The notes below the pieces were generated by a model. It had not been told where the DNA came from, did not search any database, and saw nothing but the letters and a program-made list of their open reading frames with translations. A stretch of DNA of 64,000 bases from Streptomyces lincolnensis. Its GTDB lineage: Bacteria > Actinomycetota > Actinomycetes > Streptomycetales > Streptomycetaceae. Of this stretch, positions 34,417 to 42,827 are shown one piece after another. The position numbers were made by a program, and so were the translations under genes. Position 1 is the first letter of the stretch, and each line of letters starts with the position of its first letter. The DNA lies in assembly GCF_001685355.1 (NCBI RefSeq), contig NZ_CP016438.1, forward strand, positions 6,262,001 through 6,326,000, read 5' to 3'.

Positions 34417-34968
34417 CTACGGGGCGATGCCGACCCTGGGAATCGTCGGGGTCAGACCCTGAGGGACGTCCTCCGGACGCAGGGAGTGGCGCCGGGCGCG
34501 CTCGTCCCTGCGGCGGAGCCGGGCACGGGCCGCCGGGACGAGCAGCGTGTGCGCCAGCGCCACGCCCACCGTGTTCAGCAGCAGGGAGTCGACGTCGACG
34601 CGCTGGCCCGGCACCCCGGTCTGGAGGAGTTCGATGCCCAGGGAGATCAGGGCGCCGGCGGCGGTCGTACGGACGAAGGAGGCGAGCGGGGAGACCGCGA
34701 TCCGGCCGTGGGCCAGCGGGAGCAGGACACCCAGCGGGGCGAGCAGTCCGAGGCCGCCGCCGATCCGGCGGGCGGCCTCCTGCCAGCCCAGCGTCAGATC
34801 GAAGCGGATGCTCGCGAACGGATGCACGTTGGGCGGCATCACCCAGGGGACGTCCAGCGGGCGCAGCGTGTACCAGGCGGCGAACACGAGATGTGCGACA
34901 AGGAGGACACCCCCTGCCACACGGACGCTGATCTCGGCGCTGCCGCCGATGGAGCCTTCACGCTGCAC
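34417..34968 (-). CDS. VanZ-like family membrane protein
   Basis: The 183-aa protein has four to five hydrophobic segments and the VanZ layout. YTLRPLDVPWVMPPNVHPF occupies the first loop, NRIGGGLGLLAPLGVLLPL-like sequence the second helix, and SLGIELLQTGVPGQRVDVDSLLLNTVGVALAHTL carries the conserved E-Q...R..D..D..N pattern. VanZ proteins confer low-level teicoplanin resistance in enterococci; the Streptomyces homologues have no established substrate. It is last in the leftward series below the afsQ genes but separated by 102 bases. Confidence 0.85.
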   Translation of the reverse strand: MQREGSIGGSAEISVRVAGGVLLVAHLVFAAWYTLRPLDVPWVMPPNVHPFASIRFDLTLGWQEAARRIGGGLGLLAPLGVLLPLAHGRIAVSPLASFVRTTAAGALISLGIELLQTGVPGQRVDVDSLLLNTVGVALAHTLLVPAARARLRRRDERARRHSLRPEDVPQGLTPTIPRVGIAP

Positions 34969-35070
34969 GACCCCCTAGACGCGGCCTCCGGCACGATCGG
35001 TTCCGGGTCACCCACCGCGCCCGTGTGAGGCATGCGCCACAGTCGTCCGCCGAGGGGCGTCGGAAGGCCC

Positions 35071-35673
35071 TCAGCCGCCCGTCACCGCACTCGACGGCGG
35101 TGCCGTGGTGCCCGGGCGGGCCCGGACCTCGTCGGTGCACTCGTAGCGGCTCAGGGCCTCCGGCACCGGGCCGCCGAGGACGACCGAGCCGTCGCCCTCC
35201 GCCGCCGTGGAGTCGGAGAAGGTGCAGACCAACTGGGCCAGGGCGTAGGAGGTGAGATCCCCCGGCGGCACGCTCAGCCGCAGCGCGTCCTGCGGATCCC
35301 CGGGACGCGGCCCGCTCACCGTCATGCCGCCGCGCACGTCCGTGGAGTACCCGGCCTCCTTCTCCGCGGACGACGGCGTCGCCGCCAGCTCGTCCACCAG
35401 CCCCTGCGCCACCAGCACCCGCCGCGCCGAGTCCGCCGTACCCTCCGGGACCCGCACCAGCCGGTCCACGGCCACCAGCGACGAACCGCACAGCAGGAAC
35501 ACCTGCACCGGCAGCCCGCGCGAGGCCTGCGTGGAGACGTCCGGCTCGGACAGCGCGCAGCGCACCCGGGACGGCGCGGGACCGAAGTCGGTCGGCACCT
35601 CGGTGGCCCGGATGCCGCACCCGGCCAGCAGCAGGGCCAGCACGGGCACCGCCAGCAGGCGGCGTACGTTCAT
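35071..35673 (-). CDS. Lipoprotein encoded with the AfsQ two-component system
   Basis: The 200-aa protein has a lipoprotein signal (MNVRRLLAVPVLALLLAGC, Cys at 19) and an extracytoplasmic domain of GerMN/LpqB-like character: FLLCGSSLVAVDRLVRVPEGTADSARRVLVAQGL and VPPGDLTSYALAQLVCTF. Its ATG overlaps the afsQ2 stop (ATGA), so it is the third gene of the afsQ1-afsQ2 operon. The equivalent position in S. coelicolor also holds a lipoprotein gene, as I recall. An accessory or sensory role for AfsQ2 is a reasonable guess. Confidence 0.85.
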   Translation of the reverse strand: MNVRRLLAVPVLALLLAGCGIRATEVPTDFGPAPSRVRCALSEPDVSTQASRGLPVQVFLLCGSSLVAVDRLVRVPEGTADSARRVLVAQGLVDELAATPSSAEKEAGYSTDVRGGMTVSGPRPGDPQDALRLSVPPGDLTSYALAQLVCTFSDSTAAEGDGSVVLGGPVPEALSRYECTDEVRARPGTTAPPSSAVTGG

Positions 35674-37313
35674 CGGGCGTCCCCGTTCTGGGAGGTCCTG
35701 GGCGTCCTGGAAGCCCTGGAGATCCTGGCGTCCTTCGCGTTCTTCGCGTCCTTCTCGCCCTCGGCGAGCTCCGCCGCGAGTTCCGAGGCGTCCTGGGGCA
35801 GCCGCAGCGTGAACACCGCGCCGCCCTCGGCGGAGTTGGCGGCGGTGATCTCGCCGCCGTGGATGTGGGCGTTCTCCAGGGCGATGGACAGGCCGAGTCC
35901 GCTGCCCTCGGAGCGGGGACGGGAGGCGCTCGCCTTGTAGAAGCGGTCGAAGACGTGCGGCAGGACGTCCTCGGGGATGCCGGGGCCGTGGTCGCGCACC
36001 TGGATGACGATCTCCGCGCCCTTGCCGTCCTCGGCCGCCGACTCGCGCACCGCGACCCGCACCGGCGAGCCGCCGTGCTTGAGCGCGTTGCCGATGAGGT
36101 TCGCCAGGATCACGTCCAGGCGGCGTGGGTCCAGGCGGGCGTGGATGCCGCGGTCGGCGTCCAGCTCCACCGCGTCCAGCCAGGCCCGCGCGTCGATGCA
36201 CGCGGTGATCTGGTCGGCGAGTTCGACGTCGTCCAGGACCAGCCGCGCGGTGCCCGCGTCGAAGCGGGTGACCTCCATGAGGTTCTCGACCAGGTCGTTC
36301 AGCCGCCGGGTCTCGCTGACCACGAGCCGGACGGCCGGCTCGATCATCGGGTCCATGGACCCGGTCTCCGCCTCCAGCTCTTCTTCCAGGATCTCCGTCA
36401 CGGCGGTGATCGCGGTGAGAGGCGTGCGCAGTTCATGGCTCATGTCCGCCACGAACCGCCGGGACGCGTCGTCCCGCGCCGCCATGTCGTCGACCCGCTT
36501 CTCCAGTGCCTCGGCCGCGTGGTTGAACGTCCTCGACAGATCCGCGAGTTCATCGGTCCCCGACACCCTCAGCCGGGTGTCGAGCCGCCCCTCGCCGAGC
36601 CGCCGGGCGGCGACCCCGAGGCGCTGCACCGGCTTCAGCACGGTCGTCGCTGCGGCCTGCGCGAGCAGCGCGGAGCCGATCAGCGCCAGCCCCGTGGCGA
36701 TACCGAGCGACCAGGCGAGGGAGTTGAGGTCCTTCGCCTCCGGCTCCAGCGACTTCAGCATGTAGCCGGTCGGCCCGCCGTCGATCACCTTCGTGCCCGC
36801 CACCAGATACGGCGTGCCCTGGAGGGACACCCGTTGCCAATACAGGTGGTACGCGTACTTGTTGGTGGAGTTGACCGGCTGCCGCTTGTTCACCGCCTTG
36901 CGCAGCGACTCCGGCACGTCCTGGAGCGAGAAGCCGTTCAGGGCGCCGGAGTTGCCGTAGACCGTCCTGCCGTCGGCGTCCTGCGCGACCAGCAGCACGC
37001 TGAAGCGCTGGCTGCTGTTCGCCATCTGGCCCGCGGTGTGCTGGAGTTCGTCCTGCGAAGGGTTCCCGGGCAGCGCGCCCGCCCGGTTCTGCATCTCCTG
37101 CTCGAAGTCGCGCAGCACCGCGTCCTGGGTGCGGGTGAGCACCGCCTCGCGGTTGAGCCAGTAGGCGATCCCGGACGCGGACACGGCGGCCGTCAGCGCC
37201 ACCAGCCCGAACACCACGACCAGACGCAGCCGCAGACTGGTGAACCGCAGCCGGGACCACACCCCTTTACGCGCCGCGAACCAGCCGCGGAACCCCCCGT
37301 GCGCTTCGGTCAC
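35670..37313 (-). CDS. afsQ2: Sensor histidine kinase AfsQ2
   Basis: The 547-aa kinase starts at GTG 37311-37313, overlapping the afsQ1 stop (GTGA). It has an N-terminal membrane helix (RLRLVVVFGLVALTAAVSASG), an extracytoplasmic sensor loop of about 150 residues, and a second helix. A HAMP region (PVQRLGVAARRLGEGRLDTRL), an H-box (FVADMSHELRTPLTAI), N-box (NLIGNALKHGG) and G-boxes (DHGPGIPEDV, GSGLGLSIA) follow. The C-terminus ends in a charged tail with KDAKNAKDAR-type repeats. In S. coelicolor AfsQ2 phosphorylates AfsQ1 to control antibiotic production and nitrogen-related genes. Synteny with sigQ makes the assignment secure. Confidence 0.95.
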   Translation of the reverse strand: MTEAHGGFRGWFAARKGVWSRLRFTSLRLRLVVVFGLVALTAAVSASGIAYWLNREAVLTRTQDAVLRDFEQEMQNRAGALPGNPSQDELQHTAGQMANSSQRFSVLLVAQDADGRTVYGNSGALNGFSLQDVPESLRKAVNKRQPVNSTNKYAYHLYWQRVSLQGTPYLVAGTKVIDGGPTGYMLKSLEPEAKDLNSLAWSLGIATGLALIGSALLAQAAATTVLKPVQRLGVAARRLGEGRLDTRLRVSGTDELADLSRTFNHAAEALEKRVDDMAARDDASRRFVADMSHELRTPLTAITAVTEILEEELEAETGSMDPMIEPAVRLVVSETRRLNDLVENLMEVTRFDAGTARLVLDDVELADQITACIDARAWLDAVELDADRGIHARLDPRRLDVILANLIGNALKHGGSPVRVAVRESAAEDGKGAEIVIQVRDHGPGIPEDVLPHVFDRFYKASASRPRSEGSGLGLSIALENAHIHGGEITAANSAEGGAVFTLRLPQDASELAAELAEGEKDAKNAKDARISRASRTPRTSQNGDAR

Positions 37314-37987
37314 TGAGGCGTGTCCAGCCGGTATCCGACGCCACGGACCGTACGGATCAGCGTCGGGGACGAGGGCACGTCCTCGACCTTGGCGCGCAGC
37401 CGCTGCACACAGGCGTCCACCAGCCGGGAGTCGCCCAGGTAGTCGTGCTCCCACACCAGCCGCAGCAACTGCTGCCGGGACAGCGCCTGGCCGGGCCGGC
37501 GGCTCAGCTCCAGCAACAGCCTGAGCTCGGTCGGGGTGAGCTGGAGGTCCTCGCCGTTCTTGGTCACGGTCATGGCCGCCCGGTCGATGACCAGGCTGCC
37601 GAAGCTCGCCGAGTCGTTCGACTCCCGCTCGCCGCGCCGCAGCACGGCCCGGATCCGGGCGTCCAGCACCCGTCCCTGCACGGGTTTGACGACATAGTCG
37701 TCGGCGCCGGACTCCAGCCCCACGACCACGTCGATGTCGTCGCTGCGCGCGGTCAGCAGAATGATCGGCAACTGGTCCGTGCGCCGGATGCGCCGGCACA
37801 CCTCGAACCCGTCGATGCCGGGCAGCATCACATCCAGGACGATCAGGTCCGGCCGCTGCTCACGCAGCAGTTTCAGACCGTCCTCGCCGGTGGCAGCGGT
37901 GGCCACCCGATGTCCCTGGCGCGTCAGTGAGAGCTCCAGGGCCGTACGGATGGCGTCGTCGTCCTCGATCAGCAACAGGGAAGGCAC
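37310..37987 (-). CDS. afsQ1: Response regulator AfsQ1
   Basis: An OmpR/PhoB-type regulator of 225 aa: receiver domain with LLLIEDDDAIR, phospho-acceptor Asp52 in LIVLDVMLPG and the conserved Lys in YVVKPVQG, then a winged-helix domain (LTPTELRLLLELSRRPGQALSRQQLL, then LVDACVQRLRAKV). The GTG start gives Asp52, the residue number I recall for S. coelicolor AfsQ1; an ATG three codons earlier (37996) is possible. It binds GTnAC-N6-GTnAC sites; one lies in the 288-bp gap toward sigQ. First gene of the afsQ operon. Confidence 0.96.
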   Translation of the reverse strand: MPSLLLIEDDDAIRTALELSLTRQGHRVATAATGEDGLKLLREQRPDLIVLDVMLPGIDGFEVCRRIRRTDQLPIILLTARSDDIDVVVGLESGADDYVVKPVQGRVLDARIRAVLRRGERESNDSASFGSLVIDRAAMTVTKNGEDLQLTPTELRLLLELSRRPGQALSRQQLLRLVWEHDYLGDSRLVDACVQRLRAKVEDVPSSPTLIRTVRGVGYRLDTPQ

Positions 37988-38128
37988 GGGGCTCATTCTG
38001 GCCCATGGGGGTGCCGGGCTGCGACACCTGTCCGCTCACGGGCCGATACCTGTATTTCTACGGGCCCCTAGCGCTCTTGTCTGTGTGGGCACTGTGCGGA
38101 AGCTGGAAGCGACCTCCGAGGGGGCCCT

Positions 38129-38144
38129 GTGACAGGTCTGTGAC
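38129..38144. promoter_or_regulatory. Predicted AfsQ1 binding site between afsQ1 and sigQ
   Basis: GTGACAGGTCTGTGAC is an exact fit to GTnAC-N6-GTnAC, the AfsQ1 consensus as I remember it, placed 132 bases before the sigQ start and 142 bases before the afsQ1 start. Confidence 0.75.
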
Positions 38145-38275
38145 AGTCGGCGGACACGGCGATGAAGGTGCCAGGGCAAGCTTCTCGGCACAGGCAAGGA
38201 AGCACCGCGGAACACTCGCGGAGCACCACCGCCTGAGCAGACCGAACACCGGAAGTCCACGACGGGGGGCGCGAG

Positions 38276-39037
38276 ATGAACACGCTGCACAGCACCAGCA
38301 CTAGCGCAGTGATCACGCGTCTGCACGACGTCGGCCGGGGTTCTGAGAAGTCCGGTGCCGTGAGCGGGCGGGGGTGCGCTCGCGGCACCGGGCGTCAGCA
38401 CTCGACGTACATGTCGGTGGTTGACGCACGCACGGGGGAATCCGCGGCGGCAACCGCCGTGGGCACGGTGGGGGGAGCCGCGTACGGGGAGGCCACGGGG
38501 GAGCGTCGTTCGCTGTCGGAGGCGGAGTTCACCGCCTACGTCCAGGAGCGCCGCGCCTCCCTGTACGCCACCGCCTACCACCTCACCGGTGACCGCTTCG
38601 AGGCCGAGGACCTGCTCCAGAGCGCGCTGTTCTCGACCTACCGGGCATGGGACCGGATCAGTGACAAGGCGGCCGTCGGGGGATACCTGCGGCGGACGAT
38701 GACCAATCTGCACATCAGCGCGTGGCGCCGCCGCAAGCTGAACGAATACCCGACCGAGGAACTGCCGGAGACGCCCGGCGACACGGACGCGATGCGCGGC
38801 ACCGAACTGCGCGCCGTCCTGTGGCAGGCGCTGGCCCGGCTGCCCGAACTCCAGCGCACGATGCTGGTCCTGAGGTACTACGAGGGCCGCACCGACCCGG
38901 AGATCGCGGAGATCCTCGACATCAGTGTCGGCACGGTGAAGTCCAGCATCTGGCGGTCGCTCCGCCGGCTGCGTGAGGACGAGGTCCTCAGCTTCGGCCG
39001 TGACGAGGAGAACGCCTTCGGGGAGCTCGTCGCCTGA
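38276..39037 (+). CDS. sigQ: SigE-family sigma factor SigQ
   Basis: The 253-aa protein has an unusual, Gly/Ser-rich N-terminal extension of about 75 residues. Region 2 follows (FTAYVQERRASLYATAYHLTGDRFEAEDLLQSALFSTYRAWDRI), then region 4 (LPELQRTMLVLRYYEGRTDPEIAEILDISVGTVKSSIWRSLRRLR). It belongs to the SigE-like actinobacterial subfamily. It diverges from afsQ1 and has an AfsQ1 site upstream. In S. coelicolor sigQ is an AfsQ1 target that opposes AfsQ1 action on antibiotic production. The true start could be a later ATG near MSVVDARTG (38411). Confidence 0.94.
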   Translation: MNTLHSTSTSAVITRLHDVGRGSEKSGAVSGRGCARGTGRQHSTYMSVVDARTGESAAATAVGTVGGAAYGEATGERRSLSEAEFTAYVQERRASLYATAYHLTGDRFEAEDLLQSALFSTYRAWDRISDKAAVGGYLRRTMTNLHISAWRRRKLNEYPTEELPETPGDTDAMRGTELRAVLWQALARLPELQRTMLVLRYYEGRTDPEIAEILDISVGTVKSSIWRSLRRLREDEVLSFGRDEENAFGELVA

Positions 39038-39248
39038 AGGTTGGGGGGGAAGCAAGTAACGGGGGAGCAGTAAAAAGGGGGGGCACCCGAAGATCTGGGG
39101 GGATCGACGGGTGCCACGGGGGACCAACCGGGGGGGGACCAACCCGGGGGGGAACACGGGGGAAGCACGGGGGAGCACGAAGAAGCGGGGCTGGAGGGCC
39201 GGGGGGTCCGTCCAGTCCCGCTTTCATGTGCTTTGTCGAGTACGGCGC
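39038..39248. other. G-run-rich intergenic tract after sigQ
   Basis: Between the sigQ stop and the convergent kinase gene, bases 39043-39206 contain eleven runs of four to eight G on the plus strand, including a near-duplicate unit (GGGGACCAACC followed by G8, then GGGACCAACCC followed by G7). This density is far above that of the surrounding 70% GC sequence and would favour G-quadruplexes in the sigQ 3' RNA. I see no gene and no ordinary hairpin terminator. Confidence 0.65.
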
Positions 39249-39887
39249 TCAGGTCGTCGTCGGTGCCGCCGCCGGACGGCGGCCCACCGCGGCCGCGGCG
39301 AGCCGGCCGAGGGCCTCGTCCCGGTCGCAGGCGTGCGCGCCCAGCGAGGTCTGGCGGGCGATGATCGAACGCTCCTGACGCATCAGACGCCAGCCGCGGC
39401 GGAGCAGGAACGGGACCGACTTGCGGCCCTCCTTCAGATCACGCAGGAAGCGGCGGCGGAAGGTGCGCACCGCACCCCGGTTCAGACACAGCGCGTCGGC
39501 CAGCAGCCCCAGCTCCCGGCAGCGCTCCACGATCTCGGCCGCGAAGACGCCCTCCGCGATGAACAGCGGGGTCCGCCCGATGTCCACGGTCTCCTCGCCG
39601 GTGCGGGCGCTGAGCGAGATGTCGTAGGCGGGCACCTTCGTACGGCCCGTTCGGCACAGCTCCGCTATCGCGGCGACGGCGACGTCCGTGTCCCAGGAGT
39701 CCGGGTGGTCCCAGTCGATGTCCGTGCTCCCCGCCACCAGCGGCAGCGTCGGGTCGTCGCCCTCCTTGTAGAAGTCGTCCAGGCGCAGCACGGGAAGACC
39801 CGAGCGGGCGGCGACGAGGGACTTGCCCGAGCCCGAGGGGCCGCAGAGCAGCACGACACGGGCGGAGGTGGGGAGATGGATGCTCAC
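39249..39887 (-). CDS. Uridine kinase-like P-loop kinase
   Basis: A 212-aa protein starting at GTG 39885-39887; the frame extends upstream but without homology. Walker A is VVLLCGPSGSGKS near residue 16. LDDFYKEGDDPTLP follows, as in uridine kinases (the DDFY motif). DWDHPDSWD and PLFIAEGVFAAE match the lid and Walker B region. It is shorter and more divergent than E. coli Udk. It would phosphorylate uridine/cytidine or a related small molecule. Its placement near nucleoside genes fits, but no palindromic operator precedes it. Confidence 0.82.
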   Translation of the reverse strand: MSIHLPTSARVVLLCGPSGSGKSLVAARSGLPVLRLDDFYKEGDDPTLPLVAGSTDIDWDHPDSWDTDVAVAAIAELCRTGRTKVPAYDISLSARTGEETVDIGRTPLFIAEGVFAAEIVERCRELGLLADALCLNRGAVRTFRRRFLRDLKEGRKSVPFLLRRGWRLMRQERSIIARQTSLGAHACDRDEALGRLAAAAVGRRPAAAPTTT

Positions 39888-40014
39888 GGGACACCAGTTT
39901 GACGTATTCCGTACGCCCTGCCGACCCCGCGGGTCGTCTTTGGAGCGCGCGTCACACCTCAACTACCCTTCGTGTCGACACGCTTACCCTGCGCACCAGA
40001 AGGTGGCACCAGCA

Positions 40015-40419
40015 ATGGCACGACACACGTCCTCCCCGAACCCCACCGCCCAGCGCGCCCTGGTAGCCCTCGCCACCGCGGGGGTGGCCCTGGGCGCGGG
40101 CGCGGCGACGGCCGCCGCGGACACCGAGCCGGTGGTGGACGTGATGCGCACCCGCCCCACCTCGCTCGGCAGCATCGACCCGCAGTCCGGCCTCCAGTCC
40201 CTCACCGGCACCGTCGGCTACGTCACCGGCCCGGTCGCCGGCCTCAAGCCCAACCCGCTCGCGGGCACGGGCGTGGACCCGCTGGACAACGGCGTGGGCA
40301 CCCAGCTCGCCGACTTCCAGCCGCTGACCTCGCAGGCCCTGACGGGGCCGGTCGCGCAGGCCCAGTCGATCGGGGGCATGCCGGTGGTGGGGCAGGTCGC
40401 GGGGCTGCTGAAGAACTGA
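40015..40419 (+). CDS. Small secreted protein, unknown function
   Basis: The 134-aa protein begins MARHTSSPNPTAQRALVALA and has a signal peptide probably cut after GAATAAA near residue 35. The mature part is rich in Gly/Pro/Thr/Leu with repeated short hydrophobic segments (LTGTVGYVTGPVAGL, LTSQALTGPVAQ, MPVVGQVAGLL) and no Cys. Composition and layout match the secreted protein at 33689. It ends at a strong bidirectional terminator. No domain is recognised. Confidence 0.75.
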   Translation: MARHTSSPNPTAQRALVALATAGVALGAGAATAAADTEPVVDVMRTRPTSLGSIDPQSGLQSLTGTVGYVTGPVAGLKPNPLAGTGVDPLDNGVGTQLADFQPLTSQALTGPVAQAQSIGGMPVVGQVAGLLKN

Positions 40420-40436
40420 GTGGTGCGGGAGCGGGA

Positions 40437-40480
40437 GGGCGGGGGGAACTGCGGACATCGGTCCGCAGTTCCCCCCGCCC
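40437..40480. terminator. Bidirectional terminator
   Basis: Perfect 19-bp arms (40437-40455; 40462-40480) and a 6-base loop, between the convergent secreted-protein and aldehyde dehydrogenase genes. Confidence 0.85.
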
Positions 40481-40487
40481 CTTCACG

Positions 40488-41381
40488 TCAGTACGAGGAG
40501 CCGGATGCTCCCAGTGAACCCGTGGGGTGCCAGACCGTCTTCGTCTCCAGGAACGCCGTCATGCGGTCGATGCCCGGAGCCGCCGCCCAGTTGTCCACAG
40601 GCTGTGGACGGAGAACGCGCTTCAGGTTGTCGGCCGCGGCGATCTCCAGTTCCTTCGCCAGCGCTTCGTCGGCGCCGGCGCCCGCGAGATCGATCGCGTT
40701 GACGTCCTGGTGGGCCGCGAGGGGGGCCGCCAGCTCCGCCGTACGGCCCGAGAGGACGTTCACCACGCCGCCGGGGACGTCGGAGGTGGCCAGGACCTCG
40801 CCGAGGGAGAGGGCCGGGAGCGGGGAGTTCTCGCTCGCCACCACGACCGCCGTGTTGCCCGTGGCGATCACCGGGGCGAGGACCGAGACCAGGCCCAGGA
40901 AGGACGACTCCTGGGGGGCCAGGACCGCGACCACACCCGTCGGCTCCGGGGAGGAGAGGTTGAAGAACGGGCCCGCCACCGGGTTGCCGCCGCCCACCAC
41001 CTGGGCGATCTTGTCGGTCCAGCCCGCGTACCAGACCCAGCGGTCGATCGTCGCGTCCACCTGGTCCGCCGCCTTGGACTTCGACAGGCCCTCGGCGTCG
41101 GCCACCTCGCGCACGAACTGCGCCTTGCGGCCCTCCAGCATCTCCGCGACGCGGTAGAGGACCTGGCCCCGGTTGTAGGCCGTCGCGCCGGACCAGCCGC
41201 CGAACGCCTTACGGGCGGCGACGACCGCGTCACGGGCGTCCTTGCGGGAGGACAGGGGCGCGTTCGCCAGCCAGTTGCCCTTCGAATCCGACACCTCGTA
41301 CACCCGGCCGCTCTCGGAACGCGGGAACTTCCCGCCGACGTACAGCTTGTAGGTCTTCAGGACGGTGAGCCGATCAGACAT
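40488..41381 (-). CDS. Aldehyde dehydrogenase-like protein lacking the catalytic Cys domain
   Basis: This 297-aa protein covers only the NAD-binding part of the aldehyde dehydrogenase fold: KTYKLYVGGKFPRSESGRVYEV, ARKAFGGWSGATAYNRGQVLYR and PTGVVAVLAPQESSFLGLVSVLAPVIATGNT. It then runs to a normal stop 18 bases before a terminator. The ELGG and GQxC catalytic segments are absent. It overlaps the complete enzyme upstream by 8 bases, implying coupled, perhaps stoichiometric, synthesis. It resembles the non-catalytic second module of ALDH16-type enzymes. A structural or regulatory partner role is inferred. Confidence 0.85.
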   Translation of the reverse strand: MSDRLTVLKTYKLYVGGKFPRSESGRVYEVSDSKGNWLANAPLSSRKDARDAVVAARKAFGGWSGATAYNRGQVLYRVAEMLEGRKAQFVREVADAEGLSKSKAADQVDATIDRWVWYAGWTDKIAQVVGGGNPVAGPFFNLSSPEPTGVVAVLAPQESSFLGLVSVLAPVIATGNTAVVVASENSPLPALSLGEVLATSDVPGGVVNVLSGRTAELAAPLAAHQDVNAIDLAGAGADEALAKELEIAAADNLKRVLRPQPVDNWAAAPGIDRMTAFLETKTVWHPTGSLGASGSSY

Positions 41382-42822
41382 CGAGGTACGCCTCCAGGCC
41401 GTGGCGGCCGCCCTCGCGGCCGAAGCCCGACTCCTTGTACCCGCCGAACGGCGAGGTCGGGTCGAACTTGTTGAACGTGTTGGACCAGACGACACCCGCG
41501 CGCAGCTTGTTCGCGACGGCGAGGATCCGGGAGCCCTTCTCGGACCAGATGCCGGCGGACAGGCCGTACTGCGTGTTGTTCGCCTTGGCGACCGCCTCGT
41601 CGGGCGTACGGAAGCTCAGCACCGACAGCACCGGGCCGAAGATCTCGTCGCGGGCGATGGTGTGCGCCTGGGTGACGTTCGTGAAGAGCGTCGGGGCGAA
41701 CCAGTAGCCGGAGGACGGGAGTTCGCAGGCCGCGGACCAGCGTTCGGCGCCCTCCGCCTCGCCCGCCTCGACGAGCGTGGTGATGCGGGAGAGCTGTTCG
41801 GCGGAGTTGATCGCGCCGATGTCCGTGTTCTTGTCCAGCGGATCGCCGAGACGGAGCGTCGACAGACGGCGCTTGAGGGACTCCAGCAACTCGTCCTGGA
41901 TCGACTCCTGCACCAGGAGCCGGCTGCCCGCGCAGCACACCTGGCCCTGGTTGAAGAAGATCCCGTTGACGATCCCCTCCACCGCCTGGTCGATCGGGGC
42001 GTCGTCGAAGACGATGTTGGCGCCCTTGCCGCCCAGTTCGAGGGTGAGCTTCTTGCGGCTGCCCGCGACCGTGCGGGCGATCTCCTTGCCGACGGCCGTG
42101 GAGCCGGTGAAGGCGACCTTGTTCACGTCCGGATGCCCGACCAGCGCGGCGCCCGTGTCGCCGTATCCCGGAAGGATGTTGACGACACCCCTGGGCAGGC
42201 CCGCCTGACGGCAGATGTCCGCGAAGAACAGGGCGGACAGGGGGGTGGTCTCGGCGGGCTTCAGCACCACCGTGTTGCCCGTCGCCAGCGCCGGGGCGAT
42301 CTTCCACGCCAGCATCAGGAGCGGGAAGTTCCACGGGATGACCTGGCCGGCCACGCCGAGGGGCCGCGGTGAGGTGCCGAAGCCGGCGTGGTCGAGCTTG
42401 TCGGCCCAGCCCGCGTAGTAGAAGAAGTGCGCGGCGACCAGGGGGAGGTCGGCGTCCCTCGTCTCCTTGATGGGCTTGCCGTTGTCCAGGGTCTCCAGGA
42501 CGGCGAGCTCGCGGCTGCGCTCCTGGATGATCCGGGCGATGCGGAACAGGTACTTGGCGCGCTCGGAACCGGGCAGCGCCGACCACTTCTCGAAGGCCTT
42601 GCGGGCGGCCTTCACCGCGCGGTCGACGTCCGCCTCGCCCGCCTGGGCGATCTCGGAGAGGACCTCCTCGGTGGCGGGGGAGACCGTCTTGAAGACTTTG
42701 CCGTCGGCCGCCTCCGTGAACTCCCCGTCGATGAACAGGCCGTAGGAGGGCGCGATGTCGACGACGGAGCGGGACTCGGGAGCGGGTGCGTACTCGAAAG
42801 CGGATGCAGATGCGGATGCCAT
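41374..42822 (-). CDS. Aldehyde dehydrogenase (complete)
   Basis: A 482-aa NAD(P)-dependent aldehyde dehydrogenase with the full set of residues: VIPWNFPLLM, the FTGSTAVGKEIA nucleotide loop near 238, general base Glu262 in LELGGKGAN, catalytic Cys in GQVCCAGS at 293-300, and EIFGPVLSV later. It lies between deoC and the truncated dehydrogenase in one operon. DeoC releases acetaldehyde from deoxyribose 5-phosphate, so oxidation of that acetaldehyde to acetate is the natural assignment. The distance to deoC is five bases. Confidence 0.92.
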   Translation of the reverse strand: MASASASAFEYAPAPESRSVVDIAPSYGLFIDGEFTEAADGKVFKTVSPATEEVLSEIAQAGEADVDRAVKAARKAFEKWSALPGSERAKYLFRIARIIQERSRELAVLETLDNGKPIKETRDADLPLVAAHFFYYAGWADKLDHAGFGTSPRPLGVAGQVIPWNFPLLMLAWKIAPALATGNTVVLKPAETTPLSALFFADICRQAGLPRGVVNILPGYGDTGAALVGHPDVNKVAFTGSTAVGKEIARTVAGSRKKLTLELGGKGANIVFDDAPIDQAVEGIVNGIFFNQGQVCCAGSRLLVQESIQDELLESLKRRLSTLRLGDPLDKNTDIGAINSAEQLSRITTLVEAGEAEGAERWSAACELPSSGYWFAPTLFTNVTQAHTIARDEIFGPVLSVLSFRTPDEAVAKANNTQYGLSAGIWSEKGSRILAVANKLRAGVVWSNTFNKFDPTSPFGGYKESGFGREGGRHGLEAYLDV

Positions 42823-42827
42823 GGTGA

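Noticed and set aside
40488..41381. Truncated aldehyde dehydrogenase as a pseudogene
   Set aside because: Start, ribosomal coupling, stop and terminator are all orderly and no remnant of a catalytic domain follows, so it looks like a designed half-length protein.
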